From the NCBI GenBank assembly GCA_017480115.1, contig JAFVBH010000053.1, forward strand, positions 1-64,000: a stretch of DNA of 64,000 nt. The letters are read 5' to 3'. The stretch comes from Clostridia bacterium (lineage in GTDB: Bacteria > Bacillota > Clostridia > Oscillospirales > Acutalibacteraceae). The position numbers and the translations under genes were made by a program. Shown here in pieces: positions 1 through 7,811 of the stretch (the stretch's first letter is position 1; each line of letters begins with the position of its first letter). Under the pieces are notes generated by a model. The model saw only the letters and a program-made list of their open reading frames with translations. It was not told where the DNA came from and did not search any database.

Positions 1-19
1 CATAGAGTATACTGTTCAT
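1..19 (-). CDS. 5' end of a gene cut by the window edge
   Basis: On the minus strand an AAGGAG Shine-Dalgarno lies eight bases before an ATG at 17-19, and the frame MNSILY runs off the left edge. Only six codons are visible, so no family can be named. The strong ribosome site is the only support. The gene would be divergent from ireB. Confidence 0.4.
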
Positions 20-109
20 TGTAAGGTCTCCTTCTTGTTTGCGGTAATGCTGTATTTGGTTTTTTTTACAACTAATCATTTTACAGATAAATCCACGATC
101 CTACAAGAG

Positions 110-262
110 GGGACCTTACATATTATCTACAAGCGAAGTCCAATATTTTGATTTTAAAATCCAACCGCGCAGCGGTTCCACAATCATTCATTATTCACCG
201 TTCATCATTCATTAAATTCTGGTTTATCGACAACGCCGATAAATCAGAATTTCTCTTCTGTT
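110..262. repeat. Intergenic palindromic repeat mosaic
   Basis: The stretch holds modules that recur in other gaps of this window. At about 130-180 is the 'aagcgaagtccaatattttga...ccgcgcagcggttcc' module, also seen near 9712-9765 and 58165-58220. Around 185-215 are near-repeats of attcatt. At about 222-258 is a palindrome with AAATTCTG/CAGAATTT arms. No open reading frame with a ribosome site was seen. The ireB promoter follows directly. Confidence 0.6.
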
Positions 263-281
263 AAAACCGCCCAAATAATAC

Positions 282-310
282 TTGCAATTGACGGAGAAAT
301 AGGGTATAAT
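282..310 (+). promoter_or_regulatory. Predicted sigma-A promoter of ireB
   Basis: TTGCAA (282-287), 17 bp spacer, TATAAT (305-310), about 32 bases before the ireB ATG. This is a close match to the housekeeping consensus. Confidence 0.75.
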
Positions 311-341
311 AATTCGTAAGTCATAGGAGGTGGCGTGATCC

Positions 342-590
342 ATGAATGAAAACACAAGAAAATTTGACCTGAACACCAGCAGAGAACACGAGATCAAGCG
401 TTCCCTTGCCATGGTTTACGAGGCGTTATCCGAAAAAGGGTATAATCCCATCAATCAGCTTGTGGGCTACATTCTGTCGGAGGACCCCACCTATATCACC
501 ACCCACAAAAACGCCCGCAACATCGTCAGCAATATCGACCGCGACGAGCTGCTGCAGGTGATGCTTAAGGAATTCCTTGCAATAGAATAA
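342..590 (+). CDS. ireB: IreB family regulatory phosphoprotein (UPF0297)
   Basis: The 82-residue protein has the family's length and hallmark central stretch 'ALSEKGYNPINQLVGYILS' followed by a DPTYI...ARN...RDE pattern. In Enterococcus faecalis IreB is a substrate of the PASTA kinase IreK and negatively influences cephalosporin resistance; that role is known from the family and not shown here. The start follows GGAGGTG. The promoter at 282-310 is close upstream, and a second small gene follows 18 bp downstream with a terminator after it, so the two form a short operon. In many Firmicutes ireB precedes ruvX/yqgF, which is absent here. The kinase is not in the window. Confidence 0.9.
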   Translation: MNENTRKFDLNTSREHEIKRSLAMVYEALSEKGYNPINQLVGYILSEDPTYITTHKNARNIVSNIDRDELLQVMLKEFLAIE

Positions 591-608
591 GATAAAGGAG
601 AGTTTGCT

Positions 609-911
609 TTGGCAGGAAAAAACGCAAAAAACAAGTTCCTCACCTACAAGGGTAAGCCTCTCGTCCGTTCCGGCAATACCATTTACTACGGCAACAGCTA
701 TGACCCGTACGTGATTATGATCAACGTCGTCTCTACCAAAAAGGTGGGCGAGCTTGACGTGGCGGACAGAGTTTCCGTGCAGCTGATCAGCACGGATCCG
801 GACGCAAGACCCCACGACAGGATCATCAAAAAAAGCGAAAAAAAAGGTCTTTACGCGGCAATGGACGTCGGCGCCGTGTGGCTTGACCGCGCGTTGAGCG
901 ATACGAAATAA
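609..911 (+). CDS. Conserved small hypothetical protein
   Basis: A 100-residue basic soluble protein starting with TTG at 609, eight bases after an AAAGGAGAG ribosome site. It has no signal peptide or membrane segment. The N-terminus is Lys-rich (residues 3-20). The middle reads like a small beta-rich domain (IYYGNSYDPYVIMINVVST, then LDVADRVSVQLIST), ending in a KKSEKKGLYAAMDVGAVWL helix. I do not recognise a named family, though it has the look of a protein conserved in Ruminococcaceae next to ireB. It lies 18 bp after ireB and before a terminator, so it is probably cotranscribed with it. Function unknown. Confidence 0.75.
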   Translation: MAGKNAKNKFLTYKGKPLVRSGNTIYYGNSYDPYVIMINVVSTKKVGELDVADRVSVQLISTDPDARPHDRIIKKSEKKGLYAAMDVGAVWLDRALSDTK

Positions 912-930
912 GATCGAAGAGCAATGCAAA

Positions 931-960
931 AAAGAGATCGCTGCACAGCGGTCTCTTTTT
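931..960 (+). terminator. Intrinsic terminator of the ireB operon
   Basis: AAGAGATCGCTG...CAGCGGTCTCTT stem with a four-base loop region followed by a T run, 20 bases after the stop of the 100-residue gene. Confidence 0.8.
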
Positions 961-1075
961 GCGATCTCCTGAACGTTCCGGTCATTTCTCCTTTTTTATC
1001 TTAAAAATCGCCCGTAACACCGCGCTCAGGACTTTCGGGGTCGATACCACAACAACTTTCACCATACACCCCTCC

Positions 1076-1222
1076 TTAACGTACCGCAAGAAGAATTCCG
1101 CAGACGATGATCATTGCCGCCAGCACCACGACAAGATACTTTGCGGGCAGACACAGCGCAAGAAAAAGCCCCGCGCCGAAAGCGGCCGCTTTCCACCCGT
1201 GCGACTTTTTCCGTCTGTTCAT
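1076..1222 (-). CDS. 48-residue membrane peptide, Shine-Dalgarno inside a hairpin
   Basis: The frame is open further upstream, but the supported start is the ATG at 1222, preceded by CGGAGG with a 7-base gap. The product begins MNRRKKSHGWK, a short basic cytoplasmic N-terminus. Two hydrophobic stretches follow (about residues 12-25 and 26-47), and it ends in AVR. I recognise no family; it is probably a small inner-membrane protein. Its ribosome site is the 3' arm of a stable hairpin at 1231-1267, so translation or transcription may be controlled by that structure. No neighbour is cotranscribed: ireB is convergent and htrA divergent. Confidence 0.6.
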   Translation of the reverse strand: MNRRKKSHGWKAAAFGAGLFLALCLPAKYLVVVLAAMIIVCGILLAVR

Positions 1223-1230
1223 GCTAAAAA

Positions 1231-1267
1231 CCTCCGATACGATGTATTTCACTACATTGTATGGAGG
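1231..1267 (-). promoter_or_regulatory. Hairpin/dyad that covers the Shine-Dalgarno of the small membrane gene
   Basis: Arms CCTCCGATACGATGTA (1231-1246) and TACATTGTATGGAGG (1253-1267) pair with one bulge and one mismatch around a six-base loop. Read on the minus strand, the 3' arm carries the GGAGG ribosome site and is followed by TTTTT. Read on the plus strand it is followed by eight Ts. It could be a terminator, a translational switch, or a DNA operator: TACA-n-TGTA dyads resemble BlaI/CopY-type sites. The sequence does not decide among these. Confidence 0.6.
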
Positions 1268-1429
1268 TTTTTTTTGTTTGTTCACGTAAAATCCCGCCGG
1301 GACATGGGGATACGTTTGGAATTTTAACAATATTTTGTCGATGTTTATAATGTGTTTACAGTTGATAAATACTCTGGTGCATTCCGTATGCTATAGTAAT
1401 TATTGTGATTTTGACTGCGGGAGTTCACT

Positions 1430-2992
1430 ATGGACAACAATGAAAACATATTTACAGGCGGCGCGGAGGAAAACAGCGTTGAGATCCTGTCCGATATGCC
1501 GGGCGGGGATATTCCTGTCGCCAGAGAGACCAACAACAATCGGGATTATCGCGATGATTTCAGCAATAACTACAAGCCGCTGCCCGAGGATATGGAGGGT
1601 GCGGTCAGCTTTGATGCCGACGCGGAAAACGGCGGCGCCGTTTTGCTTGCCTGCGGCTCTGCGTACCGCAAGAAAATGGATCGCCGCAAAAAGATAATTC
1701 TGATCAGCTCTCTGTGCGCGGCGTTTCTGATCGTGGGCGGGCTGTGCGGGTTTCTGACCGCGCGCGCGGTGATCCGCAAAAATAACAAGCAGGAAAATTC
1801 CACCTATCCCTATATGAACCTATATACCACGCTTCCCGGCGACGCGGCGCAGACCATTCCGCAGATTCCCGACGAGGACGTTACCGCGGAGGTCTTTACG
1901 TTGCCGACGCTGGCGCTGCCGACGCTGCCCGCAGCCACAACGACAACGCCGTCCGTCGTCACCACGCCCGGACAGCCGCAGGTCACGCTTCCGTTGCCCT
2001 CCGCAGTGGCAAGCGCCAACACGGCGGTCGCGAAAACCGCAAAGGAGATTTATAACGACGAAGCACCCGGCGTTGTGGGCATTACGGCAAAGGTCAACGT
2101 CGAAAACAGTCTGCTGGGGCAGAGTTATGTCAGCGAGTCCAAGGGCTCCGGCTTTATCGCCTCCAATTTGGGCTATATCATCACCAATTATCATGTTGTA
2201 GAGGGTGGTAAGAGCTTTACGGTCTCGTTCTACGACGGCTCCAAAAAATCGGCGGAGCTGCTGGGCTACGACGATACCAACGACATCGCGGTGCTGAAAA
2301 CCGATACTGTGGGGCGTAAAGTTTTGCAGACCGGCAGCTCGGCGGCGCTCTCCGTGGGCGACCGCGTGCTGGTCATCGGCAACCCGCTGGGTACGCTGTC
2401 CTATACGTTGACGGACGGCGTTGTCAGCGCGCTGGATCGGCTGATCGCGGATGATTCCGCGGCGCTGAACATGTTCCAGACCAACGCGGCGGTCAATACC
2501 GGCAACTCCGGCGGTCCCGTGTTCAACATGAACGGCGAAGTCATCGGCATTGTGACGTCGAAATATACCGACGCTTCCGCAGAGGGACTTTCCTTCTGCA
2601 TTCCCATCGACAGCGCAATCCGCTCGATTCTGGATATTGTGCAATACGGCTATGCAAGGAATAAGCCGCTGCTCTCCGTCTCTGTACAGACGCTGAGCGC
2701 CGCCACCGCCACAAGATACAGCCTGCCCCAGGGCGTTTACGTCGTGGATATAGATACTGCGGGCGCGGCGGCACAGGCGGGCATGCAGAAATACGACGTG
2801 ATCACCGCAGTCAACAACAGCTCAATCACCACGGTGGCGGAGCTGCGCACCGCGCTGATGAATTACACGGCGGGCAGCTCGATCCCCATAACGGTCTACC
2901 GCAAGGGCAGCGCTGTCAACGTGACCGTGACCGCCGGCGAGCGAACGCCGCAACCGTCGCGAACCGGTTACTCCAACGTATACGATCTTTAA
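1430..2992 (+). CDS. HtrA/DegP-like membrane-anchored serine protease (S1C) with PDZ domain
   Basis: A 520-residue protein with an acidic cytoplasmic N-terminus (1-85), one membrane anchor (about 88-113), and a Thr/Pro-rich extracellular linker (130-200). The trypsin-like domain has catalytic His255 (TNYHVVEG), Asp285 (NDIAVLK) and Ser360 (GNSGGP), and one C-terminal PDZ domain (about 425-505) ends the protein. This is the usual HtrA/YyxA architecture of Firmicutes: surface protein quality control acting outside the membrane. A GGGAG site precedes the ATG, and a terminator follows. The linker is Pro/Thr repetitive (LPTLALPTLP). No sensor gene is adjacent, so regulation cannot be read from context. 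Confidence 0.93.
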   Translation: MDNNENIFTGGAEENSVEILSDMPGGDIPVARETNNNRDYRDDFSNNYKPLPEDMEGAVSFDADAENGGAVLLACGSAYRKKMDRRKKIILISSLCAAFLIVGGLCGFLTARAVIRKNNKQENSTYPYMNLYTTLPGDAAQTIPQIPDEDVTAEVFTLPTLALPTLPAATTTTPSVVTTPGQPQVTLPLPSAVASANTAVAKTAKEIYNDEAPGVVGITAKVNVENSLLGQSYVSESKGSGFIASNLGYIITNYHVVEGGKSFTVSFYDGSKKSAELLGYDDTNDIAVLKTDTVGRKVLQTGSSAALSVGDRVLVIGNPLGTLSYTLTDGVVSALDRLIADDSAALNMFQTNAAVNTGNSGGPVFNMNGEVIGIVTSKYTDASAEGLSFCIPIDSAIRSILDIVQYGYARNKPLLSVSVQTLSAATATRYSLPQGVYVVDIDTAGAAAQAGMQKYDVITAVNNSSITTVAELRTALMNYTAGSSIPITVYRKGSAVNVTVTAGERTPQPSRTGYSNVYDL

Positions 2993-3002
2993 GCGAATAT
3001 TG

Positions 3003-3032
3003 AACGGCGGGACTTGTTTCCGCCGTTTTTTT
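3003..3032 (+). terminator. Intrinsic terminator after htrA-like gene
   Basis: AACGGCGG and CCGCCGTT arms followed by seven Ts, directly downstream of the protease stop. Confidence 0.8.
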
Positions 3033-3077
3033 ATGCTATGATATATAACAGTATCTCCGCAAAGGGAGGAGCGTTTT

Positions 3078-4919
3078 GTGGATAAACGACTGGAAAAGCA
3101 GCTGCTCAAGGTGCAGAAGCCCGCGTCCTATACGGGCGGCGAGCCGGGCAGCGTTGTTAAAGAGAAAGAAACGGTCGATATTCGGTTTGCGTTTTGTTTT
3201 CCGGATAAGTATGAGATCGGCATGTCCCATCTGGGCATGAAAATTTTGTACAGCCTGATTAACGCCCGTGCGGATGCATGGTGCGAGCGGGTATTCGCCC
3301 CGCAGGACGATATGGAGCAGCTGATGCGCGCGGGCGGTTTTCCGCTGTTCGGGTTGGAAAGCGGCGAGCCGATCCGTGATTTCGACGTCATCGGCTTTAC
3401 GCTGATGTATGAGCTTTGCTACACCAATGTGCTGAACATGCTGGATTTGGCGGGACTGCCCGTCCGTTCCAAGGACAGAAAAAACCTTTCCCCGCTGGTG
3501 GTCGCCGGCGGTCCCTGCGTCTGTAACGCGGAGCCGATGGCGGACTTTTTCGATCTGTGCATGCTGGGCGACGGCGAGGAGGTCATGAACGAGCTGCTCG
3601 ATCTTTACAAGGCGTACAAAGCAAAAAACGCCTCCAAGGCGGAATTTTTAGAGGCGGCGTCCCATATCAAGGGGATCTACGTCCCCTCTCTTTATGACGT
3701 TTCCTATAATGAGGATCATACGATCCGCGCCGTCACGCCGTTAAAATCCGCGCCCGCGCGGGTGGAAAAGCGCAACGTCGCCGATCTGGATCATATTTTC
3801 TTTCCCGACAATTTCGTGGTACCGTATACCGAGGTAGTCTTTGACCGCGCGACGCATGAGATCTTCCGCGGCTGTATCCGCGGCTGCCGCTTCTGTCAGG
3901 CGGGATTCATCTATCGCCCAATCCGGGAAAAAAGTCCGGAAGTTATCAGCGAACAGAGCCGCGCCCTGTGCGAAGCCACGGGCTATGACGAGCTATCGCT
4001 CTGTTCCCTTTCCAGCAGCGACTATACCCATATCAAGGAGCTGCTGGAGCAGCTGCTCTCCTGGACGGAACCGCAGCAAATCAATATCGCCCTGCCCTCC
4101 CTGCGAATCGATAATTTTGACAAGGAGCTGCTGGACAGGCTCTCCGCCGTGCGCAAAAGTGGGCTGACCTTTGCGGCGGAGGCGGGCACCCAGCGGCTGC
4201 GGGACGTCATCAACAAAAACATCACCGAGGAGGATATTCTATCCACCTCCCGTGAAGCGTTCAGCGGCGGCAGAACCGCAGTCAAGATGTACTTTATGCT
4301 GGGCTTGCCCACCGAGACCGACGACGACGTCAAGGGCATCGCCGAGTTGGCGCAAAAGATCGTCAACGAATATTACCGCAACCCCGACAAGCCCAAGGGC
4401 AAGGGGGTGCAGGTCAGCGTCAGCGCGTCCAATTTCGTGCCGAAGCCCTTTACGCCGTTCCAGTGGGAACCGCAGGACACCTACGAGGAATTTATCCGCA
4501 AGCAGGACTATCTGCGCGCCTGCATCACGACCCGTAAGGCGGCGCTGAGCTGCCACACCCCCAAGGTCAGCGCGCTGGAGGGCGTGTTTGCCCGCGGCGA
4601 CCGACACATCGGCGACGCAATCGAATACGCGTGGCGGCACGGCTGCACCTTTGACAGCTGGGAAGATCATTTTGACTACGACAAATGGCTGGACGCTTTC
4701 GCCGCGACCGGGATCGATCCCGCGTTTTACGCCAACCGCCGCAGGAGTTACGATGAGATTTTGCCGTGGGATCATCTGAACTACGGTATCGATAAAAAAT
4801 TCCTGATTCGGGAGGCGGAAAAGGCAAAGCATGCCGAAACCACGCCCCATTGCCGTATCCAATGCGCGGGCTGCGGCGCAAACAAACTGAACGGAGGGCA
4901 CTGCGATGCGAGACGTTAG
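3078..4919 (+). CDS. B12-binding-domain radical SAM protein (TIGR03960-like)
   Basis: A 613-residue protein starting with GTG after AAAGGGAGGAG. Residues about 25-190 form a cobalamin-binding-like domain (PDKYEIGMSHLGMKILYSLIN, then VVAGGPCVCNAEPM). The radical SAM core carries Cys266-x3-Cys270-x2-Cys273 (RGCIRGCRFCQAG) for the 4Fe-4S cluster. The C-terminus has a further Cys group (CRIQCAGCGANK). Family members of this type are paired with a TIGR03936 protein, and that gene follows here with a 14-base overlap. The substrate of the family is not established to my knowledge. It ends in TAG, showing TAG is an ordinary stop in this genome. Confidence 0.88.
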   Translation: MDKRLEKQLLKVQKPASYTGGEPGSVVKEKETVDIRFAFCFPDKYEIGMSHLGMKILYSLINARADAWCERVFAPQDDMEQLMRAGGFPLFGLESGEPIRDFDVIGFTLMYELCYTNVLNMLDLAGLPVRSKDRKNLSPLVVAGGPCVCNAEPMADFFDLCMLGDGEEVMNELLDLYKAYKAKNASKAEFLEAASHIKGIYVPSLYDVSYNEDHTIRAVTPLKSAPARVEKRNVADLDHIFFPDNFVVPYTEVVFDRATHEIFRGCIRGCRFCQAGFIYRPIREKSPEVISEQSRALCEATGYDELSLCSLSSSDYTHIKELLEQLLSWTEPQQINIALPSLRIDNFDKELLDRLSAVRKSGLTFAAEAGTQRLRDVINKNITEEDILSTSREAFSGGRTAVKMYFMLGLPTETDDDVKGIAELAQKIVNEYYRNPDKPKGKGVQVSVSASNFVPKPFTPFQWEPQDTYEEFIRKQDYLRACITTRKAALSCHTPKVSALEGVFARGDRHIGDAIEYAWRHGCTFDSWEDHFDYDKWLDAFAATGIDPAFYANRRRSYDEILPWDHLNYGIDKKFLIREAEKAKHAETTPHCRIQCAGCGANKLNGGHCDARR

Positions 4920-5550
4920 ACTGGTATTCTCAAAGCTGGGGCTGCTGCGGTTCGTTTCGCACCTCGATCTGAACCGGGCGGTGCTGCGCTGTATCCGCAG
5001 AACGGACATACCGATCTGGTATACCGAGGGGTTCAACCCGCACCCCTACGTGACCTTTGCGCTGCCGCTGCCGCTGGGCGCAGAAAGCGTCAACGACGTC
5101 ATGGATATTCGCGTGGTGGGCGATATTAAAAATCGTGAGATCATGGAAAAGCTCAACGCCGTGCTGCCCGAGGGACTGCGGATCACGGACTGCCGCAATC
5201 CGGTCAATAAGATTCGGGAACTGACAAGCGCGGAATATCTGTTTTTCTTTTCCGAAGCAACAGACCTCGCCGATGTAAAAACAATCATCGACGGCGGCGC
5301 ACTGACGACGGAAAAGCCCGGCAAATCCCACGGCAGAAAGGTCATGAAAACCGTGAACCTGCTGGAGGAAATCCACGCGGTCAGCTTTGACGACGCGGCG
5401 AAAACCATGACGATCCGTCTGCCCGCCGGCAGTACGAAAAACGTCAACCCGATCTCGCTGGCGGAGGAACTGGAGAAAACAAACGGCGGCATTGAATGCG
5501 CGCTGGTTCGGCGCACGAATCTTTATACCGATAACGGCAAGTTTATATAA
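4906..5550 (+). CDS. TIGR03936 family radical-SAM-associated protein (DUF2344)
   Basis: A 214-residue protein whose N-terminal half (RLVFSKLGLLRFVSHLDL, then WYTEGFNPHPYVTFALPLPLG) is diagnostic of the DUF2344 family that accompanies the radical SAM protein upstream. In some lineages the two are fused, and they often precede rng and rplU, which are not here. The ATG at 4906 lies inside the end of the upstream gene with a GGAGG-like site (GGAGGGCACTGCG), so translation is probably coupled. Two terminator-like hairpins close the transcript. Confidence 0.87.
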   Translation: MRDVRLVFSKLGLLRFVSHLDLNRAVLRCIRRTDIPIWYTEGFNPHPYVTFALPLPLGAESVNDVMDIRVVGDIKNREIMEKLNAVLPEGLRITDCRNPVNKIRELTSAEYLFFFSEATDLADVKTIIDGGALTTEKPGKSHGRKVMKTVNLLEEIHAVSFDDAAKTMTIRLPAGSTKNVNPISLAEELEKTNGGIECALVRRTNLYTDNGKFI

Positions 5551-5652
5551 GAAGAATACCTAACGTCGTCTTCCTCAAAACTTGACGCGGATCGGTGCTT
5601 CTTGTTCAATAAGGGGCTTCGCCCCGTCATTCATGCGCTTGCGCATATAAGC

Positions 5653-5679
5653 AAAACTGCTCACAACGCGAGCAGTTTT
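5653..5679 (+). terminator. Terminator-like hairpin after the radical SAM pair
   Basis: Perfect 10-bp arms AAAACTGCTC/GAGCAGTTTT around seven bases, followed by a T-poor tail. It lies between convergent genes. Confidence 0.6.
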
Positions 5680-5689
5680 CTATATAATA

Positions 5690-5728
5690 AAAAATCTCTG
5701 AGAGCGTTGTAATCTCTCAGAGATTTTT
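5690..5728. terminator. Bidirectional terminator between convergent genes
   Basis: Perfect 15-bp arms AAAAATCTCTGAGAG and CTCTCAGAGATTTTT around nine bases. With A and T runs at both ends, it can stop transcripts from the TIGR03936 gene and from the minus-strand nuclease-like gene. Confidence 0.8.
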
Positions 5729-5754
5729 ATTGATACCCAAACAGCGTCGGGGCA

Positions 5755-6711
5755 TTATTCCTCTGTCCCAATATAAAAGTCCGCATAAAGCGGGAAATGG
5801 TCGGAAACAAATCTGCCGTCGATGCCCGTTGTAACGACGCGGAACACCGCGGGGCTGATTTTATCATTACACATGATATGATCAATGACCTTATTCTCGC
5901 GCAATTCCGGTTTTGTCGCGTGCAGCGTGCCGTAAGCGACGGAATCCGGGGCGGCGTAACGCATATCCGTAAGCGTTGCGGTTAATTTTCTATAGGCCTT
6001 GCTTTCTTCACGCACATTAATATCCGCAGTAAACACCACCGCGCTTTGCTTGAAATTTTTCTTGATAAACCGTACAATCTGCGTTGCCGCCTCTTGTCTT
6101 GCTTTAACGCCCTTATTATCAAAGTGGGAGTTGACATGCACATACAATGTGCCTGCGGCGACGTCGCGCAGCACGGCATAGGTAAAAATGCGCCGGCATA
6201 TCGCGTCTGTACTGTAGGAAGGCGCCTCCGGCGTATCAGACAACCAATACGTGCCGCTGTCAACAACTTCCCATGCCGACTTTTTATAAAATACCGCGCA
6301 AAATTCTCCCTCGCAGTCGCCGTCTCTGCCGGTACCGACGAATCCGTAATCCGGGAACCGCAGCGCCAGCGCCAGCATCCATTCGGGCGTCGCCTCCTGC
6401 ACGCCGAAGGAATCCGGCGCGATCTCACGAATCTGCGCGGCGACAAGGTCGATCCTGTCCGTCATCTGCACGCCGGCAACGTCGAAATTCCGGATATTAA
6501 AGGACATGACTCGCACCGCCCCTGCGGGCTTTTCCGTCACACCGATCAACGGGAAGGTCTCCGGGTCATAAGCGTCCGCCCACACAACCGGCACATCTGA
6601 CGGTTCTGCTTTTCCCGCGCCGTCATGCCGCGCCCGCTCCCCCGGCAACACGCTGAAAACCGAAGTCAGCAGCGTCATCAAAGTAAGAAAAAAAGATACG
6701 ATTTTCTGCAT
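5755..6711 (-). CDS. Secreted endonuclease/exonuclease/phosphatase-family protein
   Basis: A 318-residue protein with a signal peptide (residues 1-25: Met-Gln-Lys, a hydrophobic core, then an export region). The rest is an EEP/DNase I-like fold with the expected metal and catalytic motifs: SFNIRNF, GVQEATPE, NSHFDNKG, FTADINV and VSDHFPLY. It probably hydrolyses a phosphodiester or phosphomonoester outside the cell; the substrate cannot be told from sequence. AAGGAAGGG precedes the ATG. It is monocistronic between terminators. Its signal peptide resembles that of the secreted MBL protein at 20063-21493. Confidence 0.85.
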   Translation of the reverse strand: MQKIVSFFLTLMTLLTSVFSVLPGERARHDGAGKAEPSDVPVVWADAYDPETFPLIGVTEKPAGAVRVMSFNIRNFDVAGVQMTDRIDLVAAQIREIAPDSFGVQEATPEWMLALALRFPDYGFVGTGRDGDCEGEFCAVFYKKSAWEVVDSGTYWLSDTPEAPSYSTDAICRRIFTYAVLRDVAAGTLYVHVNSHFDNKGVKARQEAATQIVRFIKKNFKQSAVVFTADINVREESKAYRKLTATLTDMRYAAPDSVAYGTLHATKPELRENKVIDHIMCNDKISPAVFRVVTTGIDGRFVSDHFPLYADFYIGTEE

Positions 6712-6776
6712 AACAACATCCCTTCCTTTACATTCACATGACCGCTTGCTTACAAACGATCAACGCAGTCAAAGTG

Positions 6777-6805
6777 AAAAGGATAACACCCGCAAGATGT
6801 TATCC
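6777..6805 (-). terminator. Terminator of the NUDIX gene
   Basis: GGATAACA/TGTTATCC arms around nine bases, followed on the minus strand by TTTT, 14 bases beyond the NUDIX stop codon. Confidence 0.7.
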
Positions 6806-6818
6806 CTTATCCGCTTTG

Positions 6819-7556
6819 TTATACCACGATCTGCAATTCTTCCGCCATGAATTTACGGACCTTCGCCAATATTTTTTTATCATTGTCAAAATTCAGCGCT
6901 TGCACCGCGTCGTCATAGCGCAGCCACGTATAGTCGTCGATCTCCTCTTTTTGTATGATCGTCTTGGTATCCGCCGTGGTGGCAAGGAAAATACGAACGC
7001 TTTTATCCACTTTCCCGCCGATCATATAATTGGAATCGAAGTGAAAACCGTCGAAAATGTCAATATGAAGCCCTGTTTCCTCCAAAACCTCGCGCTTTGC
7101 CGTGGCGATCTGATCCTCGCCGCGCTCCATATGCCCCTTCGGGAATCCCCAATGGGCGCTGCGGCAGTTCTTAATCAGCAGGAAACGGTAGGAATCGTCG
7201 ATTTTTCTGAATACGACGGCTCCGCAGGAATTTTCATAAAGACAGGATAGCCGGTACGATCGTGGTTTCTCGGCGAACGCAATCGCGTCCTCGATATTGT
7301 AATTCACATAACGTGAATTCTTGCTAGCCGCGACAACGGCATAGCTGCCGCTTTTGCGGCGAAGTACGGCGATGACACGCCCTTCGAATCTTTTGACGGG
7401 GTGCGTGATGCCGATAATATAGGTATCCACCTGAATGGTGCCGTTATCCGCAGAAACGAATCCCTTGCCGAAATTCAGTTCATACTTGCACTGCCTGACC
7501 TTGTCAAAAGAACCGATTGCTCTTGTCACGCGCACCTTAACATTCTGGTTCAGCAT
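6819..7556 (-). CDS. NUDIX hydrolase with an N-terminal pyrophosphatase-like domain
   Basis: A 245-residue protein. The C-terminal half carries a complete Nudix box (G141, E147, R155, E156, E159, E160, G162), so it should hydrolyse a nucleoside-diphosphate-linked substrate with Mg. The first 110 residues do not belong to a Nudix fold. They read like a shortened family-I inorganic pyrophosphatase (VKVRVTRAIGSFD, VDTYIIGITHPVKRFEGRVIAVL) but lack the DxDPxD metal motif. The ATG at 7556 follows GGGAG, and a promoter lies at 7593-7621, so the N-terminal part is genuinely translated. The pyrophosphatase assignment is by recall of clostridial homologues and is tentative; the NUDIX assignment is firm. 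Confidence 0.85.
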   Translation of the reverse strand: MLNQNVKVRVTRAIGSFDKVRQCKYELNFGKGFVSADNGTIQVDTYIIGITHPVKRFEGRVIAVLRRKSGSYAVVAASKNSRYVNYNIEDAIAFAEKPRSYRLSCLYENSCGAVVFRKIDDSYRFLLIKNCRSAHWGFPKGHMERGEDQIATAKREVLEETGLHIDIFDGFHFDSNYMIGGKVDKSVRIFLATTADTKTIIQKEEIDDYTWLRYDDAVQALNFDNDKKILAKVRKFMAEELQIVV

Positions 7557-7592
7557 TGAGCAATCTCCCGTATTTAAACTAAAACTGTTACT

Positions 7593-7621
7593 ATTTTAAC
7601 TTTTTTTTGACCGCATTGCAA
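7593..7621 (-). promoter_or_regulatory. Predicted promoter of the NUDIX gene
   Basis: TTGCAA, 17 bp, TAAAAT on the minus strand, about 37 bases before the start codon. Confidence 0.65.
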
Positions 7622-7750
7622 TAGAATTGAGAAAAAAAAGACATTCTCGCATAATTTTTATAATTTAACTAAAAATTCAGCGCTTTCCATGCCTATTTAT
7701 CACAAAGAGATATAAATTTCGCTTTTTCGACAGATAGTCGCAAATAACTA

Positions 7751-7779
7751 TTGCAAAAAGGTTCAAAAAATTGTAATAT
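7751..7779 (+). promoter_or_regulatory. Predicted promoter of prs
   Basis: TTGCAA (7751-7756), 17 bp, TAATAT (7774-7779), 32 bases before the prs ATG. It is divergent from the NUDIX promoter. Confidence 0.65.
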
Positions 7780-7811
7780 ATAGTTACAATTGAAAATCGG
7801 AGGTTTGCCAA

